Assembly (NCBI RefSeq): GCF_000381365.1
Contig: NZ_KB905466.1
Location: forward strand, 2,296,769-2,360,768
From: Bacteroides salyersiae WAL 10018 = DSM 18765 = JCM 12988
GTDB taxonomy: Bacteria > Bacteroidota > Bacteroidia > Bacteroidales > Bacteroidaceae
Direction of reading: 5' to 3'
DNA length: 64,000 nt
Each line of letters begins with the position of its first letter. Within the stretch, counting starts at the first letter, position 1. The notes beneath the pieces are model-generated. The model was not told the DNA's origin, made no database searches, and worked only from the letters and a program-made list of their open reading frames with translations. Positions 8,805 to 18,041 of the stretch are shown piece after piece. Position numbers and translations under genes: made by a program.

Positions 8805-10160
8805 TCATTCGGTTATCAGACGTAACTTCTTCGCTCCTACACGGGCTTGCAGCCATTCGGAGATTTTCTTCTTCTCACTTTCGCTCGGATGGCGGCCAAA
8901 CTTCAACACAGCAAGTGCAACCGTATCCGTTTTCAACGAATCTACCGTAGTCTCCAAAGTATGAGAAATAGAGACCGCCGTCACCGAAGGATATAACACT
9001 TTCAATTCGGGTATGATGGTACGGCTCATTTCATCATAAGATTTATATTTCTCCAAGTTCTTCTCCAAAGCAGCGATCTTCTTTTGCTGTTCTTGCAAGC
9101 GCTGTTCACTGTTTTTGTAGAAGTCTTCCATCACCATAGCCCGTATAGACGAAATGTCCATCGCATCATTATTCATTCCCTGTAATACGATGAGCTTAGT
9201 CTCTTCCAACTTGTATCGCTCCATCTTACTACGCGCCAGCTCTATCGAGGCCTCAGGAACTTCCGGCCCGATAAGGACGACACGTATTTCGCGATGTTCA
9301 TAACTCACCTTCTTGTCGAGTACCTGCGTATTCTCAAAGTTCAGTTCCGTATTGATGAAATGATTGGCAGCCGTTTCATAGAAAGTGCTCTTAATAATGC
9401 CAAAAGTCAGATAAACAGCCGGGCACATGGTAATAATGACAATAAGGATAATGTATTTGCGAACCGTTTTTTCCCGATTCTTATCTACAAATTCTTTTCG
9501 CTGAAAATGCATTACCCGCACACCGAGAAAGGTAGCCAGACTGATAAAGACAGAATTTATGAAATAGAGATAAAAAGCACCGAGAAAGTAAATCAGATTG
9601 CCGGATGCCAATCCGTATCCTGCCGTACAAAGTGGCGGCATCAATGCAGTGGCGATGGCAACACCCGGTATCACATTTCCTTTCTCCTTGGTAGAGAGAG
9701 CCACAACACCGGCCAATCCACCGAAGAGAGCTATAAAAACATCATAAATGGTAGGAGATGTACGCGCCAAGAGTTCCGATTGCGCCTCAGCAATAGGGGT
9801 AAAAAGAAAATAAACAGTAGCGGTGGTTACGCTGAATGCAGTCGTAATAAGAAAACTCTTCAAAGAGCGTTTCATCAGTTCAAAATCATTCATTCCAACG
9901 GAAAGCCCCACTCCCATAATAGGCCCCATCAACGGAGAGATCAACATCGCACCGATTATTACGGCAGTAGAGTTCACATTCAATCCCAATGATGCCATAA
10001 AAATGGCAAATATCAGAATCCACAGATTGGCCCCTTTGAATTCGACTCCCTTGCGGATGGAATCGATGGTTTCCAACTCATTATCTTTGTCCTTTCGTAA
10101 GTCAAGATACTCGCGGAGAAAGCTCTTTATGGCAAAAATGTTCCGATTGTCTGTTTTCAT
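8805..10160 (-). CDS. DUF389-domain membrane protein
   Basis: A 451-aa protein with an N-terminal membrane part of about six helices that carries the DUF389 / TIGR00341 signature (GANLWILIFAIFMASLGLNVNSTAVIIGAMLISPLMGP, split over two helices). A hydrophilic C-terminal half follows, with a coiled-coil region (EQRLQEQQKKIAALEKNLEKY). The molecular function of the family is not established. It starts three bases after the stop of the flippase gene, so the two are cotranscribed. Both may derive from the ruvB promoter if the intervening hairpin is read through. Confidence 0.85.
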   Translation of the reverse strand: MKTDNRNIFAIKSFLREYLDLRKDKDNELETIDSIRKGVEFKGANLWILIFAIFMASLGLNVNSTAVIIGAMLISPLMGPIMGVGLSVGMNDFELMKRSLKSFLITTAFSVTTATVYFLFTPIAEAQSELLARTSPTIYDVFIALFGGLAGVVALSTKEKGNVIPGVAIATALMPPLCTAGYGLASGNLIYFLGAFYLYFINSVFISLATFLGVRVMHFQRKEFVDKNREKTVRKYIILIVIITMCPAVYLTFGIIKSTFYETAANHFINTELNFENTQVLDKKVSYEHREIRVVLIGPEVPEASIELARSKMERYKLEETKLIVLQGMNNDAMDISSIRAMVMEDFYKNSEQRLQEQQKKIAALEKNLEKYKSYDEMSRTIIPELKVLYPSVTAVSISHTLETTVDSLKTDTVALAVLKFGRHPSESEKKKISEWLQARVGAKKLRLITE

Positions 10161-10163
10161 ATT

Positions 10164-11609
10164 TTACCTCCTTAAAAAACGGTTAATAACAGGGATTTGC
10201 TTCAATGGTAAGTCATGTTTAATAATATATGCTATAAATACAGCCAATAACACTGTGCGGAAAAGCAAACGGAGTACCGTATTCTCCAAAGGCATCCATT
10301 CTCCTACAGCGTAGATGACCAATGCTAAAAGTACGTATCCACCGATACTTTTCAAATCATAATTTATCGGATATTTCTTTTGCCCGACAAAGTAAGACAG
10401 CAGCATGGCAACTGCGTATCCGGTGAAACCGGCCCAGGCACAAGCCACATAACCATAAACGGGAATAAGGAAAACGTTCATCAGAATAACAATCGTACAG
10501 GCCGTTATAGAAAAATAAGCCCCCCACTTTGTTTCATCTGTCAGTTTATACCAGAAGGAAAGATTGAAATATACCCCCATAAACATTTCGGCAGCCATAA
10601 CGATAGGAACTACCTTCAATCCTTCCCAATAGTCACGCCCGATGACATAACGAAGGATATCGAGATAAAACATCACTGCAAGAAATGCCAATAACGTGAA
10701 GATGATAAAGAACTTCATAGCCTGTGCATACATCTGCCGGTTGTCTTTCTCTCTGCTTTTGCCAAACACAAACGGTTCATAAGCAAAGCGGAATGCCTGT
10801 GTAAACATAGCCATGATCATGGCTATTTTACTTGTTGCACCATATATTCCCAACTGTACGGCCGCCTCTGCTTCATCGGGATAGACAAACGGGAAAATGA
10901 TTTTATCGACAACCTGATTCAGTATACCTGCAATACCCAATATCAGAATGGGAAAGGAATAACGAAACATCCGCTTCACTAAATCACGGTCGAGCGTATA
11001 GCGGAAACCACGCAACTCAGATATCAGGCAGACCATCACCAACGATGTACAAATCAGATTGATCAGAAAAGCCGCACCGACATCGGTTCCTTTCATAAAT
11101 ACGAAATAAACAATGTTCAATGCAATGCTGGCGAAGATAAACAGCATCTTCAAAGCGGCAAACTTAATAGGATGGTTCTTATAACGCAGGTAAGCAAAAG
11201 GAATGGCCTGAATGGCATCCATAGCTATTACTATCAGCATCATCCCCAAATACCAAGGATGCTCTTCATACCCCATCACACCGGCTATCGGCTTCAAAAA
11301 CAACAGACAGACTGCCAGGAATGAAAGAGAAATCGATCCGACGGTAAGCAAAGTAGTAGAATAAACCCTTATAGGGTCATCGTCACCCTTATTGGCAAAA
11401 CGGAAAAACCCGGTTTCCATACCACACGTAAGCAGAACAAGCAGTAACGCCGTAATTGCATACATATTCGTAATCACACCGTATCCTCCCGTAGAAGCAG
11501 GCATGGAAATAGTATAAATAGGCACCAGCAGATAATTGAGGAAACGCCCTACGATACTACTGACACCATAGATAGCGGTGTCTTTTGCCAATGATTTTAA
11601 TCCGGCCAT
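10164..11609 (-). CDS. polysaccharide flippase (MOP/Wzx-like)
   Basis: A 481-aa inner-membrane protein with about 12-14 hydrophobic helices. The N-terminus KDTAIYGVSSIVGRFLNYLLVPIY is typical of oligosaccharide flippases of the MOP superfamily (polysacc_synt / polysacc_synt_C). It probably moves lipid-linked saccharides across the inner membrane. There is no glycosyltransferase cluster around it; it sits between ruvB and the DUF389 gene, so the substrate is open. A long palindrome separates it from ruvB. Confidence 0.88.
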   Translation of the reverse strand: MAGLKSLAKDTAIYGVSSIVGRFLNYLLVPIYTISMPASTGGYGVITNMYAITALLLVLLTCGMETGFFRFANKGDDDPIRVYSTTLLTVGSISLSFLAVCLLFLKPIAGVMGYEEHPWYLGMMLIVIAMDAIQAIPFAYLRYKNHPIKFAALKMLFIFASIALNIVYFVFMKGTDVGAAFLINLICTSLVMVCLISELRGFRYTLDRDLVKRMFRYSFPILILGIAGILNQVVDKIIFPFVYPDEAEAAVQLGIYGATSKIAMIMAMFTQAFRFAYEPFVFGKSREKDNRQMYAQAMKFFIIFTLLAFLAVMFYLDILRYVIGRDYWEGLKVVPIVMAAEMFMGVYFNLSFWYKLTDETKWGAYFSITACTIVILMNVFLIPVYGYVACAWAGFTGYAVAMLLSYFVGQKKYPINYDLKSIGGYVLLALVIYAVGEWMPLENTVLRLLFRTVLLAVFIAYIIKHDLPLKQIPVINRFLRR

Positions 11610-11630
11610 GTATTTTATTTACAATTAGAC

Positions 11631-11707
11631 GATTTACGATTAGACGATTCAGAAAAGACTTACGCTGTAACTTCAATCGTAAGTCGTCAATCGTCTAATC
11701 GTAAATC
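11631..11707 (-). repeat. large nested palindrome between ruvB and the flippase gene
   Basis: Outer arms at 11631-11649 and 11689-11707 are perfect 19-base reverse complements. Inner arms GACTTACG (11658-11665) and CGTAAGTC (11678-11685) nest inside. The outer arm overlaps the ruvB stop codon. Before the first arm is a partial direct repeat of ATTAGACGAT. It resembles the short mobile intergenic repeats common in Bacteroides. As RNA it would form a strong hairpin that could reduce transcription from ruvB into the flippase gene. Confidence 0.75.
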
Positions 11708-12728
11708 AAAACAATGTTTGTTGACTATTATAAATACTCCGTCCCAAATGTTTATAAGCAAGCTCAGTTACTTCACGCCCGCGGGGAGTCCGTTTCAAGA
11801 ACCCTTCTTTGATGAGAAACGGTTCATATACCTCTTCAATGGTTCCGGCATCTTCACCTAACGCGGTAGCAATGGTTGTCAATCCCACGGGGCCGCCTTT
11901 AAACTTATCGATAATGGTGCAGAGTATCTTGTTATCTATCTCATCCAAACCATATTTGTCAATATTCAATGCTTCAAGAGCAAAAGTAGCGATATCCGTA
12001 TCGATGGACCCGGAGCCTTTCACCTGTGCGAAGTCACGGACACGACGAAGCAGCGCATTGGCAATACGAGGCGTACCGCGACTGCGTGAAGCTATCTCGC
12101 CTGCTGCGGGTATCGAGCAAGGCACATCCAAAATAGCAGCCGAACGCCGGATAATATTACTTAACACGTCATCATCGTAATATTCAAGATGCAGGTTGAT
12201 GCCGAAACGTGCACGCAACGGTGCTGTCAGTAAGCCGCTACGGGTAGTTGCACCTACCAAAGTAAACGGATTCAAATCAATCTGAATACTTCGTGCAGAC
12301 GGCCCCTTATCTATCATTATATCGATACGATAATCCTCCATGGCAGAATACAAGTATTCTTCCACCACAGGAGACAAACGATGGATTTCATCGATAAACA
12401 GAACATCGTTGGGTTCAAGACTGGTGAGCACACCGGCAAGATCACCGGGTTTGTCGAGCACCGGACCGGAGGTGACTTTAAAGCCTACCCCAAGTTCATT
12501 GGCAATAATATTTGAAAGTGTAGTTTTTCCCAATCCGGGAGGACCGTGCAACAGCACATGATCAAGTGCCTCTCCACGGAGACGGGCTGCCTTTACAAAA
12601 ATACGGAGATTCTCCACGACTTTATCCTGTCCGCTAAAATCCTCGAAACTAAGCGGACGGAGCGCATTCTCAAAATCCCGTTCTTTACTGGTCAGTTGTT
12701 GATTACGTATATTGAAATCTTCTTCCAT
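11706..12728 (-). CDS. ruvB: Holliday junction branch-migration helicase RuvB
   Basis: A 340-aa AAA+ motor that, with RuvA, drives branch migration during recombination and repair. It shows Walker [10 protein letters not shown] (about 65-73), Walker B LFIDEIHR, the sensor region [18 protein letters not shown] and the C-terminal winged-helix domain with TPRGREVT. Length and N-terminus ([14 protein letters not shown]) match the family. Its own -7 box lies 35 bases upstream of the start. ruvA and ruvC are not nearby. Confidence 0.97.
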   Translation of the reverse strand: MEEDFNIRNQQLTSKERDFENALRPLSFEDFSGQDKVVENLRIFVKAARLRGEALDHVLLHGPPGLGKTTLSNIIANELGVGFKVTSGPVLDKPGDLAGVLTSLEPNDVLFIDEIHRLSPVVEEYLYSAMEDYRIDIMIDKGPSARSIQIDLNPFTLVGATTRSGLLTAPLRARFGINLHLEYYDDDVLSNIIRRSAAILDVPCSIPAAGEIASRSRGTPRIANALLRRVRDFAQVKGSGSIDTDIATFALEALNIDKYGLDEIDNKILCTIIDKFKGGPVGLTTIATALGEDAGTIEEVYEPFLIKEGFLKRTPRGREVTELAYKHLGRSIYNSQQTLF

Positions 12729-12762
12729 AAAATTACATTCCCGTTCTTCTATATATAGAGGG

Positions 12763-12770
12763 CAAAGATA
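12763..12770 (-). promoter_or_regulatory. -7 box TATCTTTG for ruvB
   Basis: CAAAGATA on the plus strand, reading as TATCTTTG toward ruvB, 35 bases before its ATG. Confidence 0.65.
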
Positions 12771-12792
12771 ACATAATTCAAAGAAAGATGAT

Positions 12793-12823
12793 GCCGGGGG
12801 GATAAGATAATTATTACCCCGGC
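12793..12823 (-). terminator. hairpin after the AAA-ATPase gene
   Basis: Stem GCCGGGG (12793-12799) with CCCCGGC (12817-12823), 23 bases past the stop of the ATPase gene. The U-tract is weak, so termination is likely but not certain. Confidence 0.55.
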
Positions 12824-12845
12824 GTAGAATTAAACCGGAAAAAGA

Positions 12846-14396
12846 TTATTCCACAATCCACTTCTCTATATTTCGTGTCTCCGAACTAAAATTCACACCA
12901 ATCCTGAGAAGTTCACGAGGATCGGATTCAAAAGGACGGGTATATTGCCGCTCATTGATTTGCTGCAATGCGGCCTCTGCCGTGCCATCTAATTTGAACT
13001 CCATGACATAAATAAATTTATCCGTCTGTAAAACAAGATCAATACGTCCCTGTCCCGTATGGTACTCTACATGAACATAAAAGCCGATAAGTTTAAAGAC
13101 GATAAAAAGGACATTTTGATAATGTAGCTCCAAATCACGGATCAATTCATAAGGAGTATCTGCAAAGAAACTTTGAAGACGACGGAAAAATGCGTTATAA
13201 TCACCAGCCTCTATTTCATTGACAAAATTTTGTATCTCAAATGGAGACTGCACCGCACTGCGATTAGCATAAAAAGGTAATAAGAACTTTATAAAACCCT
13301 CTTCCACTTCCCGATTAGGAAAACCCAGACGATAAATACCAAAACGAGGATCATATTCCTTAATTGTCAGATAGCCACTTTGATAAATGACTGGAATGGG
13401 ATCGGTAGACGAAGAATCGATACTGTTCAGCACATCGGCACTGGTCTCTTCGTGTGTCATACGTTCTAAATTGTAATGGTGCTTCTTCAACAACTCGACC
13501 AAATAAGTAGGTGTCCCTGTCTCAAACCAATAACTACCGAATTTATTCCGTTTGAAAGCATTCAAGAGACTAAAAGGATTATAAATACCGATGGAATCTT
13601 CCACAAAATGATAGCCGTCATAGCACTCACGCAACTCTGAACAAAACTTTTCATAATCCATCTGCTGAGCAGCCGCAAATTCATGCATTTCCGGAGTGAG
13701 ATAATCATACAACTCCTGTTCGCTAATACCGCAAAGACCTACGTACTCATCCCACATCGAGATATCATCCAGATTGTTCAAGTCACTGAAAACGCTCGCC
13801 TTGCCAAACTTCGTAACCCCCGTCAGCATACCGAACCGGATGCAGCCATCCATCGTTTTCAAAACGCCATAAAAAGGTTTTAACGTATCGCGGAAATGGG
13901 CTTGCAAGGCCTCGTTATTGATAGCCTGAAGCATTGGTTTGTCATATTCATCGACCAGAATAACGACTCGCTCACCTGTCTGTTCATAAGCCCGCTTTAT
14001 AATACCGGCAAAGCGCAACGCCAAAGTCGTTTCAGCCGCCCCTATACCATAAATGGCTTCCCAATCCGTCAAAGCTTTGTTCAATATACGGTCAAGACTA
14101 TCCGGCGTATCATACTTTCCGATATTAAGGTCCATATGGAGAATCGGATGCCGCCTCCACTCCTTTTCAAGTTTCTCCATCGCCAGTCCCTCAAAAAGTT
14201 CTTTTTTCCCCTGAAAATACGCTTCAAGCGTAGAAATGAGCAGACTCTTCCCAAAACGGCGGGGGCGGCTAAGAAAATAGTAGCTACCTGTCTTGACCAT
14301 TTTATAGATGAGTGCGGTCTTATCAATATAAAAATAACCTCCCAAACGAAGTTTCTCAAAATTCTGTATACCGATGGGATAAATCTTGTTACTCAT
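12846..14396 (-). CDS. AAA-ATPase-like / PD-(D/E)XK nuclease-fold protein
   Basis: A 516-aa protein of the abundant Bacteroidales AAA-ATPase-like plus DUF1703 family. The N-terminus (YPIGIQNFEKLR...YFYIDKT) leads into a P-loop-like SRPRRFGKSLLIST. The C-terminal domain has the nuclease core GRIDLVLQ...VMEFKL, with the Asp and Glu-x-Lys expected of PD-(D/E)XK enzymes. Function is unproven; many copies occur per genome. I place the start at ATG 14396 because a -7 box at 14428-14435 lies downstream of the more upstream possible start at 14441. Confidence 0.85.
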   Translation of the reverse strand: MSNKIYPIGIQNFEKLRLGGYFYIDKTALIYKMVKTGSYYFLSRPRRFGKSLLISTLEAYFQGKKELFEGLAMEKLEKEWRRHPILHMDLNIGKYDTPDSLDRILNKALTDWEAIYGIGAAETTLALRFAGIIKRAYEQTGERVVILVDEYDKPMLQAINNEALQAHFRDTLKPFYGVLKTMDGCIRFGMLTGVTKFGKASVFSDLNNLDDISMWDEYVGLCGISEQELYDYLTPEMHEFAAAQQMDYEKFCSELRECYDGYHFVEDSIGIYNPFSLLNAFKRNKFGSYWFETGTPTYLVELLKKHHYNLERMTHEETSADVLNSIDSSSTDPIPVIYQSGYLTIKEYDPRFGIYRLGFPNREVEEGFIKFLLPFYANRSAVQSPFEIQNFVNEIEAGDYNAFFRRLQSFFADTPYELIRDLELHYQNVLFIVFKLIGFYVHVEYHTGQGRIDLVLQTDKFIYVMEFKLDGTAEAALQQINERQYTRPFESDPRELLRIGVNFSSETRNIEKWIVE

Positions 14397-14427
14397 AATC
14401 TTTTGGAGTTTAAAAAGTCCCTGTAGA

Positions 14428-14435
14428 CAAAGATA
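14428..14435 (-). promoter_or_regulatory. -7 box TATCTTTG for the AAA-ATPase gene
   Basis: CAAAGATA on the plus strand. It sits 31 bases before ATG 14396 and rules out a start at 14441. Confidence 0.65.
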
Positions 14436-14475
14436 GCACAATAATCACCTAAGAAGCAATATAAATACTTAATTT

Positions 14476-15264
14476 TTATTCTATCCGCTTAATTATGACA
14501 ATGCATAGTTCATACAACAAATACATTGGAACCGTCACCAATATCAAAGTAAACAAATCCGGCGGAGTAATAATGGCAGCCGTTACCATAACACCGATAA
14601 AGGCATGTCTTCTGTATCGAACCATAAAAGTAGAAGTAATCAATTCGAGCTTAGCCAATATAAATGCCACTACAGGTAATTGAAAGACCAGTCCCATAAC
14701 AAATGTCAGAGTTGAAAAAGTTGAGATATAAGATGCCAAGGTTATCGTACTTCGAATGGACGGATCCACTTGATAAGTTCCTAAAAATCGGAATGAAACA
14801 GGAAATACAATGTAATAATTCATCAATACTCCCAATGAAAAAAGGACATACATAGATACAACTATCATCAAAGAGTACTTTTTCTCGTTTTCATATAAAG
14901 CCGGACTTATAAAACGAAACAACTCGTATAATATATAGGGTGAAGCCCCCAACAAAGCCAAATACACCGATGATGAAATATGCATCATAAACTGCGATGC
15001 CAATTCTGTACTTATCAGATCGATCTGATAAGGTTCAAACCGAAAATCAAATCCGCACCAACGGACAAATTCTTCAATACATCTATAAGTAGCAAAATTC
15101 CATTCACGCGGAGCTAATAAAAGTTGAAAAGTCCACTCTTTAAAAGAAAAAATCAATATCGTGAACACGACTATAACCAAGACAATACGGAAGAGCATCT
15201 TTCTCAACATCTCCAGATGCCCCCCGAATGTCAAAAGCTGAATATCATCCGATTTATTCTTCAT
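14476..15264 (-). CDS. tatC: twin-arginine translocase subunit TatC
   Basis: A 262-aa multi-spanning inner-membrane protein, the receptor of the Tat system that exports folded proteins with an RR leader. About six hydrophobic segments are visible. The N-terminus [21 protein letters not shown] is the conserved 'HL.ELR.R' region of TatC, and the [19 protein letters not shown] segment near the end is typical. It overlaps tatA by 11 bases and is the last gene of the CXXX-repeat peptide locus. This suggests that this Tat pair serves the two RR-leader peptides upstream in the same gene set. Confidence 0.93.
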   Translation of the reverse strand: MKNKSDDIQLLTFGGHLEMLRKMLFRIVLVIVVFTILIFSFKEWTFQLLLAPREWNFATYRCIEEFVRWCGFDFRFEPYQIDLISTELASQFMMHISSSVYLALLGASPYILYELFRFISPALYENEKKYSLMIVVSMYVLFSLGVLMNYYIVFPVSFRFLGTYQVDPSIRSTITLASYISTFSTLTFVMGLVFQLPVVAFILAKLELITSTFMVRYRRHAFIGVMVTAAIITPPDLFTLILVTVPMYLLYELCIVIIKRIE

Positions 15265-15478
15265 CTATCCTTTTCAACTCGTCTGTAACTTCCGTTTTTT
15301 CCAACAACGATTCATCTTCCGGCTCACTTTTTTCGTGCATGCCTTCCTTGAAATTTTTCACTCCCTGTCCTAAGCTACGCATCAGCTCCGGAATCTTCTT
15401 TCCACCAAATAAAAGCAGTACAGCACCCCCAATCACAATTAATTCAGTAGTGCCAATCATTAAAGGTTGTATCATCAT
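15254..15478 (-). CDS. tatA: twin-arginine translocase pore subunit TatA/E
   Basis: A 74-aa protein with one N-terminal transmembrane helix followed by the [23 protein letters not shown] amphipathic segment that defines TatA/TatE, then an acidic tail. It polymerises to form the Tat pore. Its ATG overlaps the TGA of the 93-aa CXXX accessory gene, and its own end overlaps tatC, so the three are translationally coupled. No TatB-like gene is present; a minimal TatA-TatC pair is usual outside Proteobacteria. Confidence 0.93.
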   Translation of the reverse strand: MMIQPLMIGTTELIVIGGAVLLLFGGKKIPELMRSLGQGVKNFKEGMHEKSEPEDESLLEKTEVTDELKRIDEE

Positions 15479-15756
15479 TCGTATATTAAATAAATTTCAT
15501 TTGTATCAAAATCAATCTCCCAATTACCATTTTCGGTACTTTCCCATTGATATTGACTTGACATACGATCCCACCAATTCTGAAATTTCATACCGGTTTC
15601 ACCTATATCTTTTACTAACTTTTCATACAGCACTTCATTATCTACAGTAAGTATTCCGGCCAATTCGTTCAATCCGTTACGCCGCTCAAAAAGTGTTTGA
15701 ATTTCACACTTTTCTTCATTTGTAACAGTTCCTACCAGTTTTTTCATAATACTCAT
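15475..15756 (-). CDS. CXXX-repeat peptide modification system accessory protein
   Basis: A 93-aa cytoplasmic protein without signal, membrane segment or Cys cluster; it is acidic toward the C-terminus ([18 protein letters not shown]). I recognise it by context and overall pattern as the small protein that accompanies CXXX-repeat radical SAM loci in Bacteroides. A role as leader-binding or scaffold protein, like the RRE proteins of other RiPP systems, is only an inference. It lies between the SPASM-only maturase and tatA. The start may be ATG 15756 or the in-frame ATG three codons later. Confidence 0.7.
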   Translation of the reverse strand: MSIMKKLVGTVTNEEKCEIQTLFERRNGLNELAGILTVDNEVLYEKLVKDIGETGMKFQNWWDRMSSQYQWESTENGNWEIDFDTNEIYLIYE

Positions 15757-15825
15757 TTTTTTTATTTACTCATACAACAACTTTCCCGAGGAAAGCATAC
15801 TCCATAAGAGTATCCTTATAACACA

Positions 15826-16767
15826 TCAAAACTCCTGCCTCACATCAAATGGATCCAAATATGTAATCTCTTTTATCTCATGTCCGGGAAGAAATGTCCC
15901 GTACCGGCGAATATCAAGCAGTAATGAGCGAGAGGCATTACGCTCCAGATGAGCTACTACACACTGCTCATGCGAGGGTGTATTTACCTCTAAAGTCGTT
16001 TTCCAATTCATCCAAATACACCGTTTACATTGGTATGCATCACAATTGCGACACAGAGGTGCGTAAGATAGTTTATAGAGTTTTGGATTTTTTATATCCA
16101 AAACTTCAACCAAGCTGCCGATGGAATATCCGTCGTCAGCCAAATAAAATGCAGGACAAATATAGAATTTACCATCAGGAGCCAATGTAATATTTTCAAC
16201 TCCGGCATTACAATTATTCATTTTGTCCAGCATCATACGGTCGGTCAATAAATTCAATTGCGGAGCCATTCCTTCCAGATACATACCTTTCAGTTTTAAA
16301 GCCAATTCATCTAAAACCGATTTATAGACATCGAAATCAGATTCGGTAAAGGTATCAATATCAACCAGAACAACATTCAACCTTAAAACCTTATCCAACA
16401 CTTCATTAAGAATTGTATAATTTTTAAAGAAACCGATCTTTCCTGTTCTCAATACATAAGTTTTTTGAATATCACAACCTGATACCGACAACTGTTCCCA
16501 ATCATCAAGAACCACCACATCAGCCTTATCCCGGTATTCTACCGGAGCAATTTTGCTATGATCGATTGTTTCTATCGCATCTTTATAGGCTTGCGGTAAT
16601 TCATAATGCGGATACACAAATTGAAGCATCAGGTTTTCTTTCATAGCAAAAAGAATACCTGCCTTTAAATTTTCCAGACTAATTAATCTGTGTTCAGATT
16701 TCCGGTTATCATAATGACAATAAGAAACGCTCGTATCGTCTAATAAAATTACAAGATATTGAAGCAT
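15826..16767 (-). CDS. CXXX-repeat peptide maturase, SPASM-only protein
   Basis: A 313-aa protein with a C-terminal SPASM-like cysteine set: CNAGVENITLAPDGKFYICPAF, CRNCDAYQCKRC and a final Cys in HEQCVVAHL. The CxxxCxxC that binds the radical SAM iron-sulfur cluster is absent. The N-terminal half (LVILLDDTSVSYCHYDN...) looks like a decayed or specialised barrel. It starts just after the radical SAM gene (4-base gap). A partner role, such as substrate handling or electron supply to the active enzyme, is the simplest inference. As I recall, annotation pipelines call this family 'CXXX repeat peptide maturase'. Confidence 0.8.
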   Translation of the reverse strand: MLQYLVILLDDTSVSYCHYDNRKSEHRLISLENLKAGILFAMKENLMLQFVYPHYELPQAYKDAIETIDHSKIAPVEYRDKADVVVLDDWEQLSVSGCDIQKTYVLRTGKIGFFKNYTILNEVLDKVLRLNVVLVDIDTFTESDFDVYKSVLDELALKLKGMYLEGMAPQLNLLTDRMMLDKMNNCNAGVENITLAPDGKFYICPAFYLADDGYSIGSLVEVLDIKNPKLYKLSYAPLCRNCDAYQCKRCIWMNWKTTLEVNTPSHEQCVVAHLERNASRSLLLDIRRYGTFLPGHEIKEITYLDPFDVRQEF

Positions 16768-16771
16768 AAAA

Positions 16772-17989
16772 TTAACTATTTATATCGTTTGACTCATTCT
16801 TGCCCGTTCCAGACCTGTCACATTCATCCTCCGATTCCAGTTTCCGGTAAAGTTTGTTCCAATAGTAATTATTGGCTCGAACACGCGCTTTATGCATTTT
16901 GCAAATAGCCGTACTACGTTGATAAATCGTATTTGTATCCGCCGCATCATAATTCTCACCTTGACACCAAGCGCATCCCTCAGCCACCTCGCAATCAATA
17001 CATTCCGGGGTACTTTGTGTACATCGGTCAAGAGTTAAAAAAGGACGCAATTTATTTTTATCAAGACCATCATGCACATTACCTATAATCCATGCTTTTT
17101 TGTTTCGGAGAGAATATTGGGCAAAACGTGTACAAGGATAAAAGTTACCGGCCGCATCTACCGCCAACATCATTCCGGCACCACACCAATTCTGATTTTG
17201 CAATTTACAGTCCAAAGGCTTACCCAAATGCTCGGAAAAAAAAGAGCAATCGTTTTTCTCATAAAGTCCATTATCAATAATCGAATCGGCCAGTTGAATC
17301 AGTTGCTCCTCAAACAAAGAGTCATCACCCTCTTGCCATACATCTTCGAATACACAATTAATATTGACCTCATGAATACCTAAATTATACAAATGCAAGA
17401 CACTTTCTTTTATATACGGGAGATCCGGGCTACTAATCGTCACTTTAGTACCGTCACCGGGAAACTGTTCTAACCACAGCGGAATATTTCGTACCACATC
17501 CTTATATGAGCCTTTTCCGGTGTTCTTATAAATACGGTTAAGATCATGTTTTAATTCTGTCCCGTCAATAGTTATACCGATACTCAAATGATCTATATTT
17601 TTCTTAATAAAGCTCTGTACTTTTTCCTCATGATAATTAAGACCATTAGTAGAAAAACTAAAGCGATATGAATCAAACCAATGATGATTTCGTTTAAACA
17701 ATTCAATCTTTATATAATTACATATTTTTTCTATCAATTCTATTTCAAGAAAAGGCTCTCCGCCGATAAAGTCCCAAACTACTGATTTTTCCTGAAAACT
17801 CTGTTCATTATCCAATATATAATCAATAGCTTGTTTGGCAATGTCCCAAGACATACGTTCTTTCGAGTTCTTACCTACGAGATAACAATATTTACATGCT
17901 AATTGGCAATCTTTCGTAACAATAAAAGTTATATTTTTAGCTATGCCATCTTGCCACAGTTTTTTAGCTTCCTTTATTTGTCCCATCAT
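16772..17989 (-). CDS. radical SAM/SPASM enzyme acting on CXXX-repeat peptides
   Basis: A 405-aa radical SAM enzyme. The CxxxCxxC cluster motif (CQLACKYCY) lies about 27 residues in, followed by GGEPFLE of the SAM-binding region. The C-terminal SPASM domain has many Cys (CGAGMMLAVDAAGNFYPC, CTQSTPECIDCEVAEGCAWC, AICKMHKA) for auxiliary clusters. Such enzymes make thioether or other cross-links in ribosomal peptides; Cys-rich CXXX proteins next door are the likely substrates. I place the start at ATG 17989 (or 17986). The more upstream ATG at 18028 lies inside a stem-loop, and the extra residues are not typical. Confidence 0.88.
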   Translation of the reverse strand: MMGQIKEAKKLWQDGIAKNITFIVTKDCQLACKYCYLVGKNSKERMSWDIAKQAIDYILDNEQSFQEKSVVWDFIGGEPFLEIELIEKICNYIKIELFKRNHHWFDSYRFSFSTNGLNYHEEKVQSFIKKNIDHLSIGITIDGTELKHDLNRIYKNTGKGSYKDVVRNIPLWLEQFPGDGTKVTISSPDLPYIKESVLHLYNLGIHEVNINCVFEDVWQEGDDSLFEEQLIQLADSIIDNGLYEKNDCSFFSEHLGKPLDCKLQNQNWCGAGMMLAVDAAGNFYPCTRFAQYSLRNKKAWIIGNVHDGLDKNKLRPFLTLDRCTQSTPECIDCEVAEGCAWCQGENYDAADTNTIYQRSTAICKMHKARVRANNYYWNKLYRKLESEDECDRSGTGKNESNDINS

Positions 17990-18000
17990 TTTATGATTTA

Positions 18001-18036
18001 AAAAGGATATACCCACTAAATGCAGCATATCCTTTT
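18001..18036 (-). terminator. stem-loop between CXXX precursor and radical SAM gene
   Basis: Perfect 10-base arms (18001-18010 and 18027-18036) with a 16-base loop and five T residues on the minus strand. It begins 5 bases after the precursor stop and ends 11 bases before the enzyme start. It looks like a partial terminator or 3'-protecting hairpin giving much precursor and little enzyme, as in many RiPP operons. The stem has only two G-C pairs, so readthrough should be appreciable. Confidence 0.65.
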
Positions 18037-18041
18037 ACATG

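Noticed and set aside
16780..17031. Small frame within the radical SAM gene
   Set aside because: It is an alternate frame of the SPASM region, which has the clear cysteine pattern in the main frame.
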